DNA of 64,000 nt from Tricholomella constricta. Its lineage: Eukaryota > Basidiomycota > Agaricomycetes > Agaricales > Lyophyllaceae. Where the stretch lies: contig JAACJP010000026.1 of assembly GCA_013368375.1 (NCBI GenBank), forward strand, positions 372,001 through 436,000, read 5' to 3'. Positions 50,455 to 60,985 of this stretch are shown here, one piece after another. Under the pieces are notes generated by a model that searched no databases, was not told where the DNA came from, and saw only the letters and a program-made list of their open reading frames with translations. Every line of letters begins with the position of its first letter. The stretch's first letter is position 1. A program made the position numbers and the translations under genes.

Positions 50455-51616
50455 TCATTGGTTTGAAGTGCTCTGCGAGGCCTCCCGTGCCACCCGCGCT
50501 GTCTCCTCAGCCGCTACCCTCCCTTCAGCTGCCTTCTGTTCCTCCGCGAGTTTGGTGCCCTGCCGCGGAAGGAACCTCCTCAAACGCCGCGCGCTAAAGC
50601 TCCCTGCGATCGCATCGCCCTCCGTAGTCTCCAGTGTGTATGAATTGACATTGCGGTCGACGACGCGTCGCGGAACCGACCATTTCGGCAAGAGTTTGCG
50701 TTCCGTCTTGAAGGTGAAGTCGAGATCGCTTCGGTACACTTGTACGAGGTCCCCCTTCTTGAATACAACCTCTTGCTTGGACTCCGCGAGAACCCGCTTG
50801 TCGAACGCACTCTTGCGTTTCACCGCGTGCTGCACCGCCGCTGCGTAACCATCTAGCCGTTGTTGCGCGGTATAGGCCATCTGCGTCGCAACCTCCTCCC
50901 CTTGCAGGGCCGTGATACTGTCTGCGATCGGCGTTCTCGGTGTGTTGACGACCAAGCCCAACAGGAGCTCCTTCGGCTTGTAGTCCAGGGCCGGCAACAG
51001 TCTCCAGTTCAAAATTTTGATGGCTTCGTCGAAATATGATGGCCATGACCTTGGCAAGTCCGCCGCGCTCATGTGCTTGTAGTCATCCTCCCCGAGATCC
51101 GGCGAACATAGCCGTTTCAGCACGTGCAACAACAGCTTGTTGGTGCCCTCCACCAACCCGTTGACCCATGGTGAATACGCCGCGACGACGTGCATTTCTG
51201 TTCCCCACTCCCCGCAAAAAGCCCTAACCTCCGCATTGTCGAAATGCTTCCCCCCGTCCACCATGAGTGCCTCCGATGGGGCGTACGCATGAAAGATGTT
51301 GGATAACGCGCTGACTGTCGTCTTCCCGGTGCCGGCCGACTTATACTTGAAGCCCCAAACGTGCTGCGAGTAAGTATCAAGATACAAGCCCACGGTGTGG
51401 TAGCCTCCGATCCCGACCGGCATGGACAGATAGTCCCCTACGAGAAGCTCGAACGCATGGCGCCGTGTGATTGGGTTCAGGAGCGCATGCAGGTGTGTCT
51501 CTCCGAAATTCTTGCAACGCCCGCAGTCTTTGATGCCTTGAATGATTGATGCATCTAGTCCCGGGCTCCAAATCGTGGCGGTGAGTTTCTTCTTGATTGC
51601 ATCCCTCTGCCAATGC
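50455..51616 (-). pseudogene. Integrase region of the nested Ty3/gypsy pol
   Basis: The zinc-binding HHCC part is CGRCKNFGETH with an upstream HW. The catalytic core has LLVGDYLSM (Asp), EALMVDGGKHFDN (Asp) and SPWVNGLVEGTNKL (Glu), the D,D-35-E set that inserts retroviral-type DNA. The C-terminal part contains KRKSAFDKRVLAESK and a basic-rich tail. The frame is cut off from RT-RNase H by a one-base loss at a C run (51617-51619). The segment is otherwise open for over 380 codons. Confidence 0.85.
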
Positions 51617-51617
51617 C

Positions 51618-54215
51618 CTGTTCCACCTTCACCAGCTCTGTCGCCTCTTTACGGGTTACGCATTCCACCCACGCTCTCGCTCTCGCCCTACGACCTTCTC
51701 CCACACGCCACAACTTCCCGTCGTCTATCGTGTACTCCGATGCACGGTGCCGTGCCCGTCGCCTGTCGGTTGTGCTGCGTTCGTGACCAAGCTCGAGCAG
51801 CGCCTCGATGACCTCCAGAAAGATGGGCTCGTCGGCGAACCTCTGCCGTAACTCGCTCTCCTCCTCGACCGACGCCATTTGGAATATATCGTGCGTCAAG
51901 CCGGTGACCGCCTCCCAATCCTCACACACCGTCCACTCACTACCATCACCTTCCTCCTTCGCAGCCCCTTCCGCAGCCCTGCTCAACCCGTCTGCCACCA
52001 CGTTTATCTTCCCGGCCACATGGCGAACGTCCACTATCTGGTGTGCCAATATCCCGTCCCTCCATCGTGCGTGTGTGGCACTTAACTTATCATTCATCAG
52101 GACGTCCCGAAGGGCTTGACAGTCGGTTTCGATGATGACCGGGAAGCCCCACACCGTATCGGAGAACTTGTCGAGTCCGAATTTCAACGCTGCAAACTCC
52201 AGCAGGAAAGGCTTGTATTTTTCTTCAGCGGACGATGTTCGTTTCGAAGCGAATCCTATTGGGTGTGGCTTCGTGACCGACACCCCGTTCATTGTTGTTG
52301 TGGTAAACGGTTGGGCGAGAACGGCGCCGAACGCGTCGACACATCCGTCCGTGGTGATAACGAATGGCGTGCCGTCCCATCTTGGTGCCCTCAGCACTGG
52401 CTCAGAGGTGAGTATCTTCTTCAGGGCTAAAAAGCTTTCTGTGTGTTCTGATTGCCACCTGTCCACCAGCTTGAAGTTCACCATTGCTCGTCGGTAAACT
52501 GACTTCGATGCTCCAGCCGGTACCTCCACCTCCCTCAGCAGGTTCCTAAGCGGCGCCTCCACCTTCGCGTACCCTTGTATCAGATCCCGGAACCACCCCG
52601 TCAACCCCAAGAACGCCGCCAAATTCTGTGCGTCGGCCGGCTGCTTCCAGTTGACGATCGCTGTCAGCTTGGCCATGTCGGGCTGCACTCCGTCCGGTCC
52701 CACTGACGCCCCCGCGAACACTCCTGTAGTCGCGAACAATATCGTCTTCGCTGCCGATATGGACAGTTTTTTCTCCCTGCACCTTCCGAATATGGCCCCC
52801 AAATTCGTCATCATCTCTCTAAAGTCATCCGACGCCGTGCCGCCATCATCCACAAACAACTCGAGCGTTTCCTGGACCAATAAATCGTGAAGGGTGCGCG
52901 CCGTCATTTGCGCGAACGTGGAGGGGGCCCCCGTCAGGCCGAAGGGCATTTTCCTATACCAAAAGTACCCTCGGCCCTCCACATAGAATGCCGTGTACGG
53001 TCTCGACTCCTCGGCGACTTCCACTGTGTAGAACCCGGACGCGAAGTCGAATAATGATACCCATCTCTTCCCACTGAGCTTCTGTTGTTTGGCGCGAATG
53101 TCGCCCTGTGGCATTGGTGCGATCTTCGTAATTTTGTTAATCTCCGCAAAGTTCTGACATATCCTCCATTTTGGTTCGGCTAGGTTCTCGTCATCGACCT
53201 TACGGGCTTCCGGTCTGTCGGGCATTGGGAAATGGGGTTCAAGACCATTCGCTACACACTGGTCATTGACCCTGTGTTGGAGTTCTTCCAGAGTGAGGCC
53301 GGCGCCCTGGTGTGCTTTTTGGGCGAGCGTCGTAGGTGATACGCACTTCACCTGTCCCGGTTCGCACTGCTCGATTATTCCGGCGGCAAGCATTTCGTCG
53401 ATCTTCTCATGGAGATATGTCCGTTGAGGTGGTGTGAGCGGTCGTTGGTGTACTTTCTTTGCGAATGTTGCGTCCGTTGGTATGTCTAGAGTGTGAACCG
53501 CGCCTTCAACTGCCAGGACCTCCCCCACCGATAGCGCAAACACGTCTGCATTCCTCGCTATGAACTCCTGCACTTCCGCCCTCTGCTCCTCCGAAAGGTC
53601 GTCCCCCACCGTGACCTGCTTCAACACCTCCGCTACTCTCGCCTCCTGGAATGGGTCAGTTCGTCTGGTGAAGATCCCCGTCTCCACTAAGTTGATGTCC
53701 GTTGGCAACTCCGTTCCGGCCTCCCCTGTGTCCTCTTCCATGCCTATCACACAAACAGGCGATGGAGCCGACTCCCCTGTTATACCATCCTTCGCTTCCA
53801 CCGATGCCGCGACTTGGGCCAGCTCACGGGACTCGTTGTTGAGCGGAGCTTCCGGCCTGCCGTCGTCAACGGTGGATGTGCCGGCTTCGTCAATCCGCTG
53901 GTCAGCTGGCCCGCTGTTCTCTCCCTCACCCTCGGCTTGTTCCGTATTCGGCTCAGGTTCCCCTGCTACTCCGGTCTCTGCCAACCCTTCCAGTGCCGCC
54001 TCGTCCCCGTCGTGTGCTTGCTCGACTTCCTCCTTCTCTGCCCTTTCGACGCATGGTGCCTCCCTTTCGTCCCTTCTCCGACGTCCTTCATTGCTTCTCG
54101 ACCCTCCCCCACCTTCGAGGCGCCGAGGTTCCCCGTATCCCAAATAGTGGATGGTTTCGTTGCCAAATTGAGTTTCTCGAAATTTGTTGGCGAGTGTCGC
54201 TTCCTTGTCCCCCAC
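51618..54215 (-). pseudogene. Reverse transcriptase and RNase H region of the nested Ty3/gypsy pol
   Basis: This open segment of about 865 codons has an acidic Glu/Gly-rich linker. The RT follows: KWRICQNFAEINK, WVSLFDFASGFY (first Asp), MPFGLTGAPSTFAQM and LELFVDDGGTAS, with FVDD at the active site where Y(I/L)DD is usual. Then comes RNase H (VITTDGCVDAFGAVLAQ, LLEFAALKFGLDKF, IIETDCQALRD, GKINVVADGLSR). It copies element RNA into DNA. It is out of frame with the protease before it (break near 54208-54217) and the integrase after it. Confidence 0.88.
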
Positions 54216-54700
54216 TTGATAGTGACCTCATTTCTCCTGTAGTAGTGCACCGCATCGAACGCTAGGATGAGGGGTTTCCCGACAAGGAATGACCAGCTTC
54301 CCCCACTATCGAAGATTTCGAACGACCCTTCCAATCGCACCCCGCCCAGGTTGATCACTCCCTTCCACACCGCGTCCGCCCTCACAATCTTCCCGTCCGC
54401 CATTCGGAGTTTCCGCTTGGAAGGTAACGTCTCACCCAGCCTATGCTTCACTTTCTCGTACACTCGACTGCACATCGCTGCCACCATTGTGCCATCGTCA
54501 AACATCCCCCACAGCCTCACCACTTCCCCTCCCGGACCTTCCAAACTTACAACTTGCACGAAAGGTTCGACAACATTCCCCTCCTCATCTGTCAGTTTCT
54601 TATGTCCCGCGGTATACAGATTCACGATGTTTGATTCGTCGGCAGCAGTTACATCGTCAAGAAGTATGTCGTGGGTTTCGACTGTGTCCCCCTCCGCCAC
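54210..54700 (-). pseudogene. Aspartic-protease region of the nested Ty3/gypsy pol
   Basis: It begins MAEGDTVETHDILLDD about 70 bp downstream of the gag stop. The protease-like fold has LWGMFDDGTMVAAM in place of the usual D(T/S)G active-site loop, and SFLVGKPLILAFDAVHYY. The DDG variant is seen in some fungal gypsy elements as I recall, but activity is uncertain. It joins the RT frame only after a one-base shift near 54208-54217. Confidence 0.7.
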
Positions 54701-54767
54701 CGATCGCCGGTGGGGACCTTACTGTCCTCGTTCTCGTGTGATCCCGGGGCCGTCCGTTCGTGTGCGT

Positions 54768-56130
54768 TTACGCGGACGGCCCGTCCCCTTTTCCCTGCAT
54801 CTCCGTGATTCCTGACCCTGTCACCTCCTCAACCGTGCCGTAATCGTCAATGGCCACATAGCGTACCGCGGCTGCTTGGTCCCTGGCTTCCCTCAGTATG
54901 TTCGTGCAGATCGCTCTCCAGCGCTGCTCGTGAGGGTGCAGCTGTTTGTTTTCCGGGGTCGGGCAGTTGAAGCTGAGGTGCCCGCGTCCCGGGTGATCGC
55001 GTCCGCTGAGGCCGCACTTGTAACATTCGTTATTGTTGACCTTGCTCGTTCCCGGTCTCAAGGGGTATGGCGTTAATTCCGTGACCGGCCCTCCCGCACC
55101 GTGAGTCTTCGCCCAGGCCTGCTGTTGCGCTTGATGGGCGAGGCGACCCGCGTCCGTGTCAGGGTGGTGCGGCAACGATGTGTATCTGGCCCTGAATGCG
55201 GCCTTCTCTTCGGCAGTAAATTGGCGCGGCGGTCCCCTAGCGTAGTTTCCTGGTCCGTTCCCTCTGTTTGCAGTGCCCGGTCCGAAGAGTGTGGTGCCCA
55301 CTGCGGGCGGGATGGTGGCCGTACCGAGCATCGTGTTGGCCAGTTGTCTCCCCAAATTGGTCCTCGGCGTCTCGAGTTGCGCGATACGCCCCTTCACGGC
55401 GTCGAGTATGTCCTTCCTCTTTTTCTCCTCCTCCACTCTCTCTTTAATGTACGTGACGCTGATTCCTCTGACTGCCGCCAGGAACAGTGCCCAGGTCGCG
55501 TACTCGTCGGCTAGCTTTGCTTTGATCACCATCGGCAAGCCTTTCCGGACCTGTCCAACGTACACCGCTCCGGCTTCGACACCCGCCTCCTTCGCCAACC
55601 GTCCCATCTCATCCGCCCACGCAACGTGCGTATAAACCTTCCGCCCGGATACGATCCTCATCTCCCCTAATTCCGCTTCCTTGAGTTTCGTCGTGAGTAG
55701 TTCCTCTTCATACTCGCCTGCCGTCTTCATAACGATCGTCGCTTTCGGCCAGCGTGCATCGTACGCCGCTTTCAGCAGGGGCCAAGTTGACTTCGCCGCG
55801 GATCCAGGCCAGAGAACCACTGGTCGGCGACGCTGTCCGAATGGAGGAAGTTTTCGAACTCTGCGAGTTTGTGGGCGACATCCTTCCCGGCCATTGCCCT
55901 GCAAAAGGCTCGCCAAAAATCCTGCGCGTTCTCATTCTCACGCAAATCCCCCCAGAACGGTTCGATGAGCATCGCGGCCATTTCGGATGGATCCTGTGGT
56001 TCGTACAAAGGGTTTGCTTGCGGTGCAGGTGATGTAAAAGGGCTGGATTGACTTGAGTGGAGGCCGAGAGAGTCTGGTGCCGGTGAAGGGTGGAGCTTGA
56101 GGGCTCGCTTGATGGGGGCAAGGGGCTTTG
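54768..56130 (-). pseudogene. Gag of the nested Ty3/gypsy element
   Basis: Capsid-like region: EPFWGDLRENENAQDFWRAF, then KTAGEYEEELLTTKLKEAEL. A Gly/Arg-rich segment and a CCHC-type zinc knuckle follow (ECYKCGLSGRDHPGRGHLSF then NC). The protein coats element RNA. The first 100 codons lie in another frame from the rest; a one-base loss near 55795-55803 explains this. No clear ATG heads the N-terminal frame. Confidence 0.75.
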
Positions 56131-56297
56131 AGGCCTTCTCGAGGCAAAACGACCGTTAATACGGAACTGGGTCCTGTGGGCCAGCGCGCAGCGTTTTTTC
56201 TTGTCGGACTTGGCTTTTCTTGTAGACTTCGAAACTTTTTTCTTTGAACTTTGAACTTTGAAAATCTGAAAACTTGGTTGCTTTAAAATGAGTTGAA

Positions 56298-56313
56298 ATC
56301 GCTGTCGTCACCA
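56298..56313 (-). other. Primer-binding site of the nested retrotransposon
   Basis: The minus strand reads TGGTGACGACAGCGAT, two bases inside the 5' LTR. TGG would pair with a tRNA CCA end. The priming tRNA is not identified. Confidence 0.6.
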
Positions 56314-56315
56314 GA

Positions 56316-56509
56316 TGGAGCTTGCCAAGTTGATCCCTTGACCTGACTTAGTTGAGAGCGCGGACGGCAGAAAGAGCTGTATTCCTTGTTCCTACTGCCC
56401 CCAATTGGGCGTAACTATGACTAAGCATCCAAGGTTGCTGCCAAACACAACCAAACAATGCGCTTCCCTTTGCGTTCTGGCGCCCGGAGTGTCGGGGAGC
56501 AACACTCCA
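56316..56509 (-). repeat. 5' LTR (194 bp) of the nested Ty3/gypsy element
   Basis: A TG...CA-bounded direct repeat of 50203-50396. ACGT follows at 56510-56513, matching 50199-50202. Confidence 0.92.
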
Positions 56510-57352
56510 ACGTGCGCGCAGGAATTAGAGCGGAGGGTGATCCATTTTGAATCTTCTGAGAAACCAATCAGTTTCCATCCTATCCCGACGCGGTCGTGCT
56601 GTTGATACGCATATGTTGCCCAAACAGAGCCCGCCATCCATTCGACGGGCTGTCCTGCACATTTTTCGTGGTTATCTTTGGGGTCCGGCTTGTCAATTTC
56701 CTCATCCTGATCTGGGTCATCCAGAACGTTTATCTCCCAGCGTCCCAGCGATCCATGAAAGCCAATGTCGCTAACCTCTAAGCGCTCGAGGTCCAGAATA
56801 CCCAAATGATCATTAGGGTTGTCGATTAGACTCTCATGATAAGGTCTGAGATTAGCGCGTGAGGCACGCGGAGTTAAGTCCAAAGCAACATAGTCCATCG
56901 GGGAGAGCGAGTTCGTCTCAGTGTAGTGGTCGTCTTCAGGTAAGCGTTAACCAAATTCATAATAAAATAAAGAAGTACGGCTTACAAGGTAGGGAATCTG
57001 CCTCGGGCATTTGACCAAATGATGAACTTGACGCGATCGGTTGTCTGAATCCAACCGTCTCTAAAATCGCTTCCGTTCGTAGCTTCTCTTCACCGGATTC
57101 CCTCTGCCTATCTCTCCTGCTCTTTTCTTTGCTACACTGTTTGCTCCCGCGGTGTTGGCGTAGTCGTGCTGGAGATCGATTGCCTGCGAGGGCAATATAC
57201 AGACAACATAGATCACATTGTATAACTTCTGTGTTGGAGCCGACTTCCGTATAAATCTTGAAGTTAAGGTTTGCACCAGATGGATTCTGGAAGGAAACAG
57301 TCTCGACTGGGTCATTAGCAATGGCATTGTACAATTTGGGTCCTTGAGGCAT
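56510..57352 (-). pseudogene. P/THAP9-like transposase, upstream (5') part of the gene
   Basis: Start ATG 57352 (MPQGPKLYNAIANDP). Exon 1 (56986-57352) has a Cys2-His-Cys finger: CDLC, then LRQHRGSKQC. An intron with a GTAAGC donor leads to exon 2 (56510-56934: YDDHYTETNSLSPMDYVALD, an acidic DDPDQDEEIDKPDPKD, SNSCAHV). Exon 2 is cut at SNSCAHV by the retrotransposon and resumes at 50202. A short zinc finger at the N terminus is usual for DNA transposases and would bind the inverted repeats. An in-frame ATG at 57406 is an alternative start. Confidence 0.75.
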
Positions 57353-57585
57353 TGCACGACGTAGAACTTGAAGAGAATGGCTGGGGAACAGGGTAAAAAA
57401 CAGCACAATAATACCGATGCCTCAAGACTTAATCCCACCCAAACCCCGGTACGCATCACAACATGTGAAAGAATGTGTTCATACCAAGTTCATACATCTC
57501 TGCAAAGGACGGAAGCACAGAGACGAAGGAGACTTGAAGGAGACAAAGACTGTATGATGTTCGCAGATCTCATGATCTAGCCGAG

Positions 57586-57690
57586 GGTACCTTCCTGATG
57601 TAGATGACCCTGACGAGGACTCCGGCTGCATCAGATGGAAGGGGAGGGGGGGTAGTCAGTGTTACGGAATCTTCCGGGCGCAGCCCCTTG
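57586..57690 (-). repeat. Right 105-bp terminal inverted repeat
   Basis: Perfect reverse complement of 46237-46341. Confidence 0.93.
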
Positions 57691-57698
57691 ATCCGAGC
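57691..57698. repeat. Right 8-bp target-site duplication (ATCCGAGC)
   Basis: Identical to 46229-46236 and directly abuts the inverted repeat. Confidence 0.92.
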
Positions 57699-58197
57699 TG
57701 AAATTTGATGTAAGAGGAATAATCTGCTATAATGTTTTACCAACTATTGTAAGTCCGGATATGGCCATAAAGGTCTACCTCTTTTTTCACAACTGGAGGC
57801 CGTTTCGGCATAATATTATATCAAACTGAAAATTTGTAAAATTATAGGTGACAATCCACTGCTTTGCCATTTTGATAAACAGTTCCAATCACATTATCCA
57901 GACATATAGAGGCAGCCAAATTATATTAGCAGAAAATCTAGCTACAGTATGGATGGCGGGCAGTTGCACTCTCAGGTTTCCCAGCAGGCATTCATGGAGC
58001 TTGGTGACCCGAGGCGCCGTTGCTGTCGCGCGCTTGCGACAAACCTGGTGCGTCAGTATAGGTGCACGTGCAGATTACAGGAGTTTGGCGATGTACCCTG
58101 TTCTACACATGCAAACACTGCAAATAAAAATACATTGAATTCTCGTTAACATTTTCAAGTGCCCAAAAAAGCTCCTTTGTGCCAATAAGCTTGGTGC
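57699..58197. other. Short flank between the two large mobile elements
   Basis: About 0.5 kb with no supported gene. GGTGC at 58193-58197 is the candidate target duplication of the next element; its partner lies outside the window. Confidence 0.4.
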
Positions 58198-58542
58198 TGT
58201 TAGGACCTGATGTAGCACGCTGGTTACGGAGTTATTCCGGGACCACCGAGGCGGACAGGCCTGACGTTGTCGAGGAAGACGAGCTCCGAAGGGTTGTTCG
58301 GAGGTCGTGAGCGTCGACAAGGACGTTCGCAAGAGCTTGTTCGAACGAATGAGCTTAAGCGATACGAGAGTGAAGCAGAATAGATTCAAGAAAGTGAGAG
58401 AGAACAAGAACGAGAACAGAGACTAGTCGTAACAATTGGTAATATCGAGGTAAGGAGTCTGAAAAGAAGTGGTGCCATCATATATACGGTGGACGTGCGT
58501 GGGAAAGCGTAAGTGATTGCGAGTTTAGGGGCGGTCGTGACA
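58198..58542 (-). repeat. 3' LTR (345 bp) of the chromovirus
   Basis: On the minus strand it starts TGTCACGACC and ends GGTCCTAACA. A polypurine tract (GAGAAGGGGGTAA, 58543-58555) lies directly upstream. The partner LTR would be beyond 64000. Confidence 0.75.
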
Positions 58543-58765
58543 TTACCCCCTTCTCAAGCGTCGAGCCACTGAGACGCGGAAAAGGAAATGTTCGAATACG
58601 GGGAGTGTGGCGGTTATTCTCCTTTCTGGGTCGCGCGCGGTCACGTGAGGGGCACGTGTCGGTCTCGGTTGTAGGTCCTTGTGGGTGTTTTTTGAGGATC
58701 TCGGAGATCGAAAGAGAAAAAACTTAGGTTGTTTGTTCCTCCTCCATCTTCTCTTCGTCCTGCTC

Positions 58766-60745
58766 ATGTCGTCCTTCAATCTCGATATCGCGGCCCCCGC
58801 CTCCGTTGACCCTAGCACGATTTTGCGCGATTCCGAGTTGGCGCAGCTGTCCGTCGAAGATCGGGCGCGTGTGGCGTTCCTTGGCGTACCCCGACCCGTT
58901 TCCCCGACGTCCTCTCTTCCTGGGATCGTCACACTTGTCGATGGGAGTGTCGGGGCGGTCCCCGAATCTTCTCCCGCACCTCCCTCAATTCCCGATCATC
59001 GGCTGGTCATCCGTCTGCCGGTTCGATCTCGACAGATCCGGCGTCCTCGTTCCTCCACTCCAGAGGTTGAGTTCGAACCGGCCAGCGATCCTGTGTCACG
59101 TCCGGCGGCGACTTCGTTGTCCTGGGGGTCCCTTTTGACGGATGAGCTGTTGGCGGAGATCCTGCGTACCGCTGTGCGGGTTCCCCCTTCCTTGGCGTGG
59201 TGTGAGACGCATGCACCGGTAAGTGTTGCCCTTTTTCTGCGATCGATTGTTGATTCCATTTTGGGGTCTTCGTTAGTGTGATCGTTGTCGGGAGCGTCGG
59301 CTGTCCTGTCGATTTCAGGAGGTCCGTCTTCGCGGGACCCTGCCCTGCGTCGACTGCCGTGCGGCGCACTCCCTGTGTTCGCTTTCGTTGGAGCATGGCC
59401 TAGAAGTGGCCGCTAGGCAGTTGGGGATTCCCTTGGCGTGGTTGCGCTCTCGTGCGGAAGGCTTTGCTTTCTCTCGCACTGGCGTCGCGATGTCCTTTAC
59501 CAGTATCCGTCGCGCCTTGCGTTTACCGCTCCCCCCTCCTCTTCCTGTTGTTTCCACATCCCCTGAAGGGTCCGGTGCTGTTCCTCCTCCTCGTGCTCCC
59601 CCGCCTCGCGCCTTTTTTCGCGGTACGCGAGGCCAGGGTCGAAAGTCTGTGCCTGTTGGCCGTAGGGGTGCGCGCTTGTCCGTTCAGGAGGTGCGCTCTT
59701 CGCCTATCCCTGGCCCTTCTCCCTCCTCCTCCCGCGATAGTTCGGTTTCGCTTGTCCCCGTTCGTCGTTCTGGGCCCATTGTGCGCACCGAGTCTCCGGA
59801 TTCCCCCATCGCCGGCCCTTCGGAGCCTCTCTTTTTAAAAGGGTCATCCTCCTCAGGCTCTTCTTCACCCGTTTTGCCCTCTTCCCCCCCCGCCATGTTG
59901 ATTTCGACCCCCCCTGCTGCTCCGGTTCCCTCCCCTCCCTCGTCTGAGGAGTACCTCCGTCTTCAACGTCTCTATGACCAGGAGGTCGCGCGCGCGCAGG
60001 CCCTCTCTGTTCAAGTCGAGCTTCTCCGGGTCGAGGGTCAACGTGCCAAGTCCCATCTTCGTGGCGTATTGGCCGACTTCACCGATGAACGTGAGCGTTT
60101 CCTTCATCTGCAGGCGCAGACTTCGGAGGTCGTAGACGTCGATCGTGACGCGGAGGTTGAGGATCTTCGGATGGAGGTGTCGGTTCTTCAGGATGAGGTT
60201 GCTGGTTTGCAGGGGCACGTTGTCCACCTTCAGGAGGTTAGGGATCATTGGCGTGGTCACGCCTTGGACCTCCGTACTCGCGTTGACGGTGAGTTTCGAT
60301 TCCCTTCATTTTCTCCTTCTTGTTTCTAAGACTTTTCGTAGCCCTCGACCTTGCGCGTACCGCCTTCGCGTCCGATATGTATATCGCGGATGGTGCTTTG
60401 CGTCGCGCCCTCGTCGAGTTGGAGGCGTCGCCAGTCCGAAGTATCATCGATGGCGCCCACAAGATTCTTGAGCGGCACTCGCTCCTGGAGCTGTTCCGCC
60501 CCCCCGTCGATCCCGAGTCGCCGTTCCCCGCGTTCGAGCATTTCCTTGCTCTTCATCGCCCTTCTCTTACTCGCGAAGGTGCCTTGGCGGAGTTCGTATC
60601 TCAGTCTCAGTTGATCGCCGACGACGAGCAGGACATTGCGTCGATGCGTCCCCTGGAGATAGGGTTGGTTGGGGAGGTGGGGGGTGATCGTGAGGGCGGT
60701 TCTTCTTCCAGTGCGGGTCCCTCTAAGCGTCGTCGCATCGAGTAG
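58766..60745 (+). CDS. Antisense accessory protein of the chromovirus: Zn(II)2Cys6 cluster plus coiled coil
   Basis: Three exons (58766-59218, 59277-60288, 60342-60745) join to 622 aa. The start is MSSFNLDIAAPASVDPS. The first intron is GTAAGT...TTAG. Around residues 150-190 is CDRCRERRLSC, then 12 residues, then CVDCRAAHSLC: C-X2-C-X6-C-X12-C-X2-C-X6-C. This is exactly the Gal4-type binuclear zinc cluster used by fungal transcription factors. A Pro/Ser-rich linker follows, then a coiled coil (about residues 390-490; DRDAEVEDLRMEVSVLQDEV), a helical region, and a basic end SKRRRIE that could act as a nuclear signal. The gene lies antisense to pol, inside the element. It may control element or host transcription, which is inference. 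The frame is intact although pol is damaged. Confidence 0.8.
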
Positions 60746-60815
60746 TCGGTCCCTTCTGCAGCGTCTTGGCCTGCGTTTATTTTTTTGCTGAATATTTACA
60801 GTCCGGAGTTCGTTC

Positions 60816-60818
<3 letters not shown>

Positions 60819-60849
<31 letters not shown>
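60819..60849 (+). repeat. Poly-T tract between the convergent accessory gene and pol
   Basis: An uninterrupted run of about 31 T lies 74 bp after the accessory-gene stop. It continues as T-rich sequence to 60875, between two convergent coding regions. Confidence 0.7.
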
Positions 60850-60985
60850 CTTTTTTCTTGATATTTTTTCTTTGTGTGATATTGTTGCGCTGGTGGTTGA
60901 ATACGTATAGTAGAGTTTAGTCTTGGGAAAATTTGCATAATTTTCGTGATGTGTTGGTGTGCGTGAGTGTTCGTCGAGTGTCTTT

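Larger units (their letters stand above)
50203..56509 (-). mobile_element. Complete Ty3/gypsy LTR retrotransposon nested in the P-like element
   Basis: The element is 6,307 bp on the minus strand: 5' LTR 56316-56509, primer-binding site starting TGGTGACGACAGC two bases inside, gag, protease, RT-RNase H, integrase, a polypurine tract (50397-50411) and the 3' LTR. ACGT flanks both sides (50199-50202, 56510-56513). It interrupts a transposase exon. Domain order PR-RT-RH-IN defines Ty3/gypsy. No chromodomain is seen after the integrase. At least three frame breaks occur. Confidence 0.92.
46237..57690 (-). mobile_element. P-superfamily-like DNA transposon with long inverted repeats, carrying a nested retrotransposon
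   Basis: The element is 11,454 bp between 105-bp perfect inverted repeats, flanked by a perfect 8-bp duplication ATCCGAGC. Subtracting the nested retroelement and its 4-bp duplication leaves about 5.14 kb with one large minus-strand gene. The termini (CAAGGGG) and 8-bp duplication fit hAT or P elements. The transposase motifs fit P/THAP9 better (see the transposase entry). Superfamily is inference; element boundaries are seen directly. Confidence 0.9.

Noticed and set aside
46237..57690. Assignment of the long-inverted-repeat element to hAT on its 8-bp duplication and CAAGGG end
   Set aside because: The C-terminal hAT dimerisation motif was not seen, and the DPKH and LEN-F motif order fits P/THAP9 better. 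hAT remains possible.
59684..60260. Minus-strand frames under the accessory gene as part of the chromovirus polyprotein
   Set aside because: They are short, overlap each other, carry no gag or pol motif, and lie downstream of the chromodomain stop.
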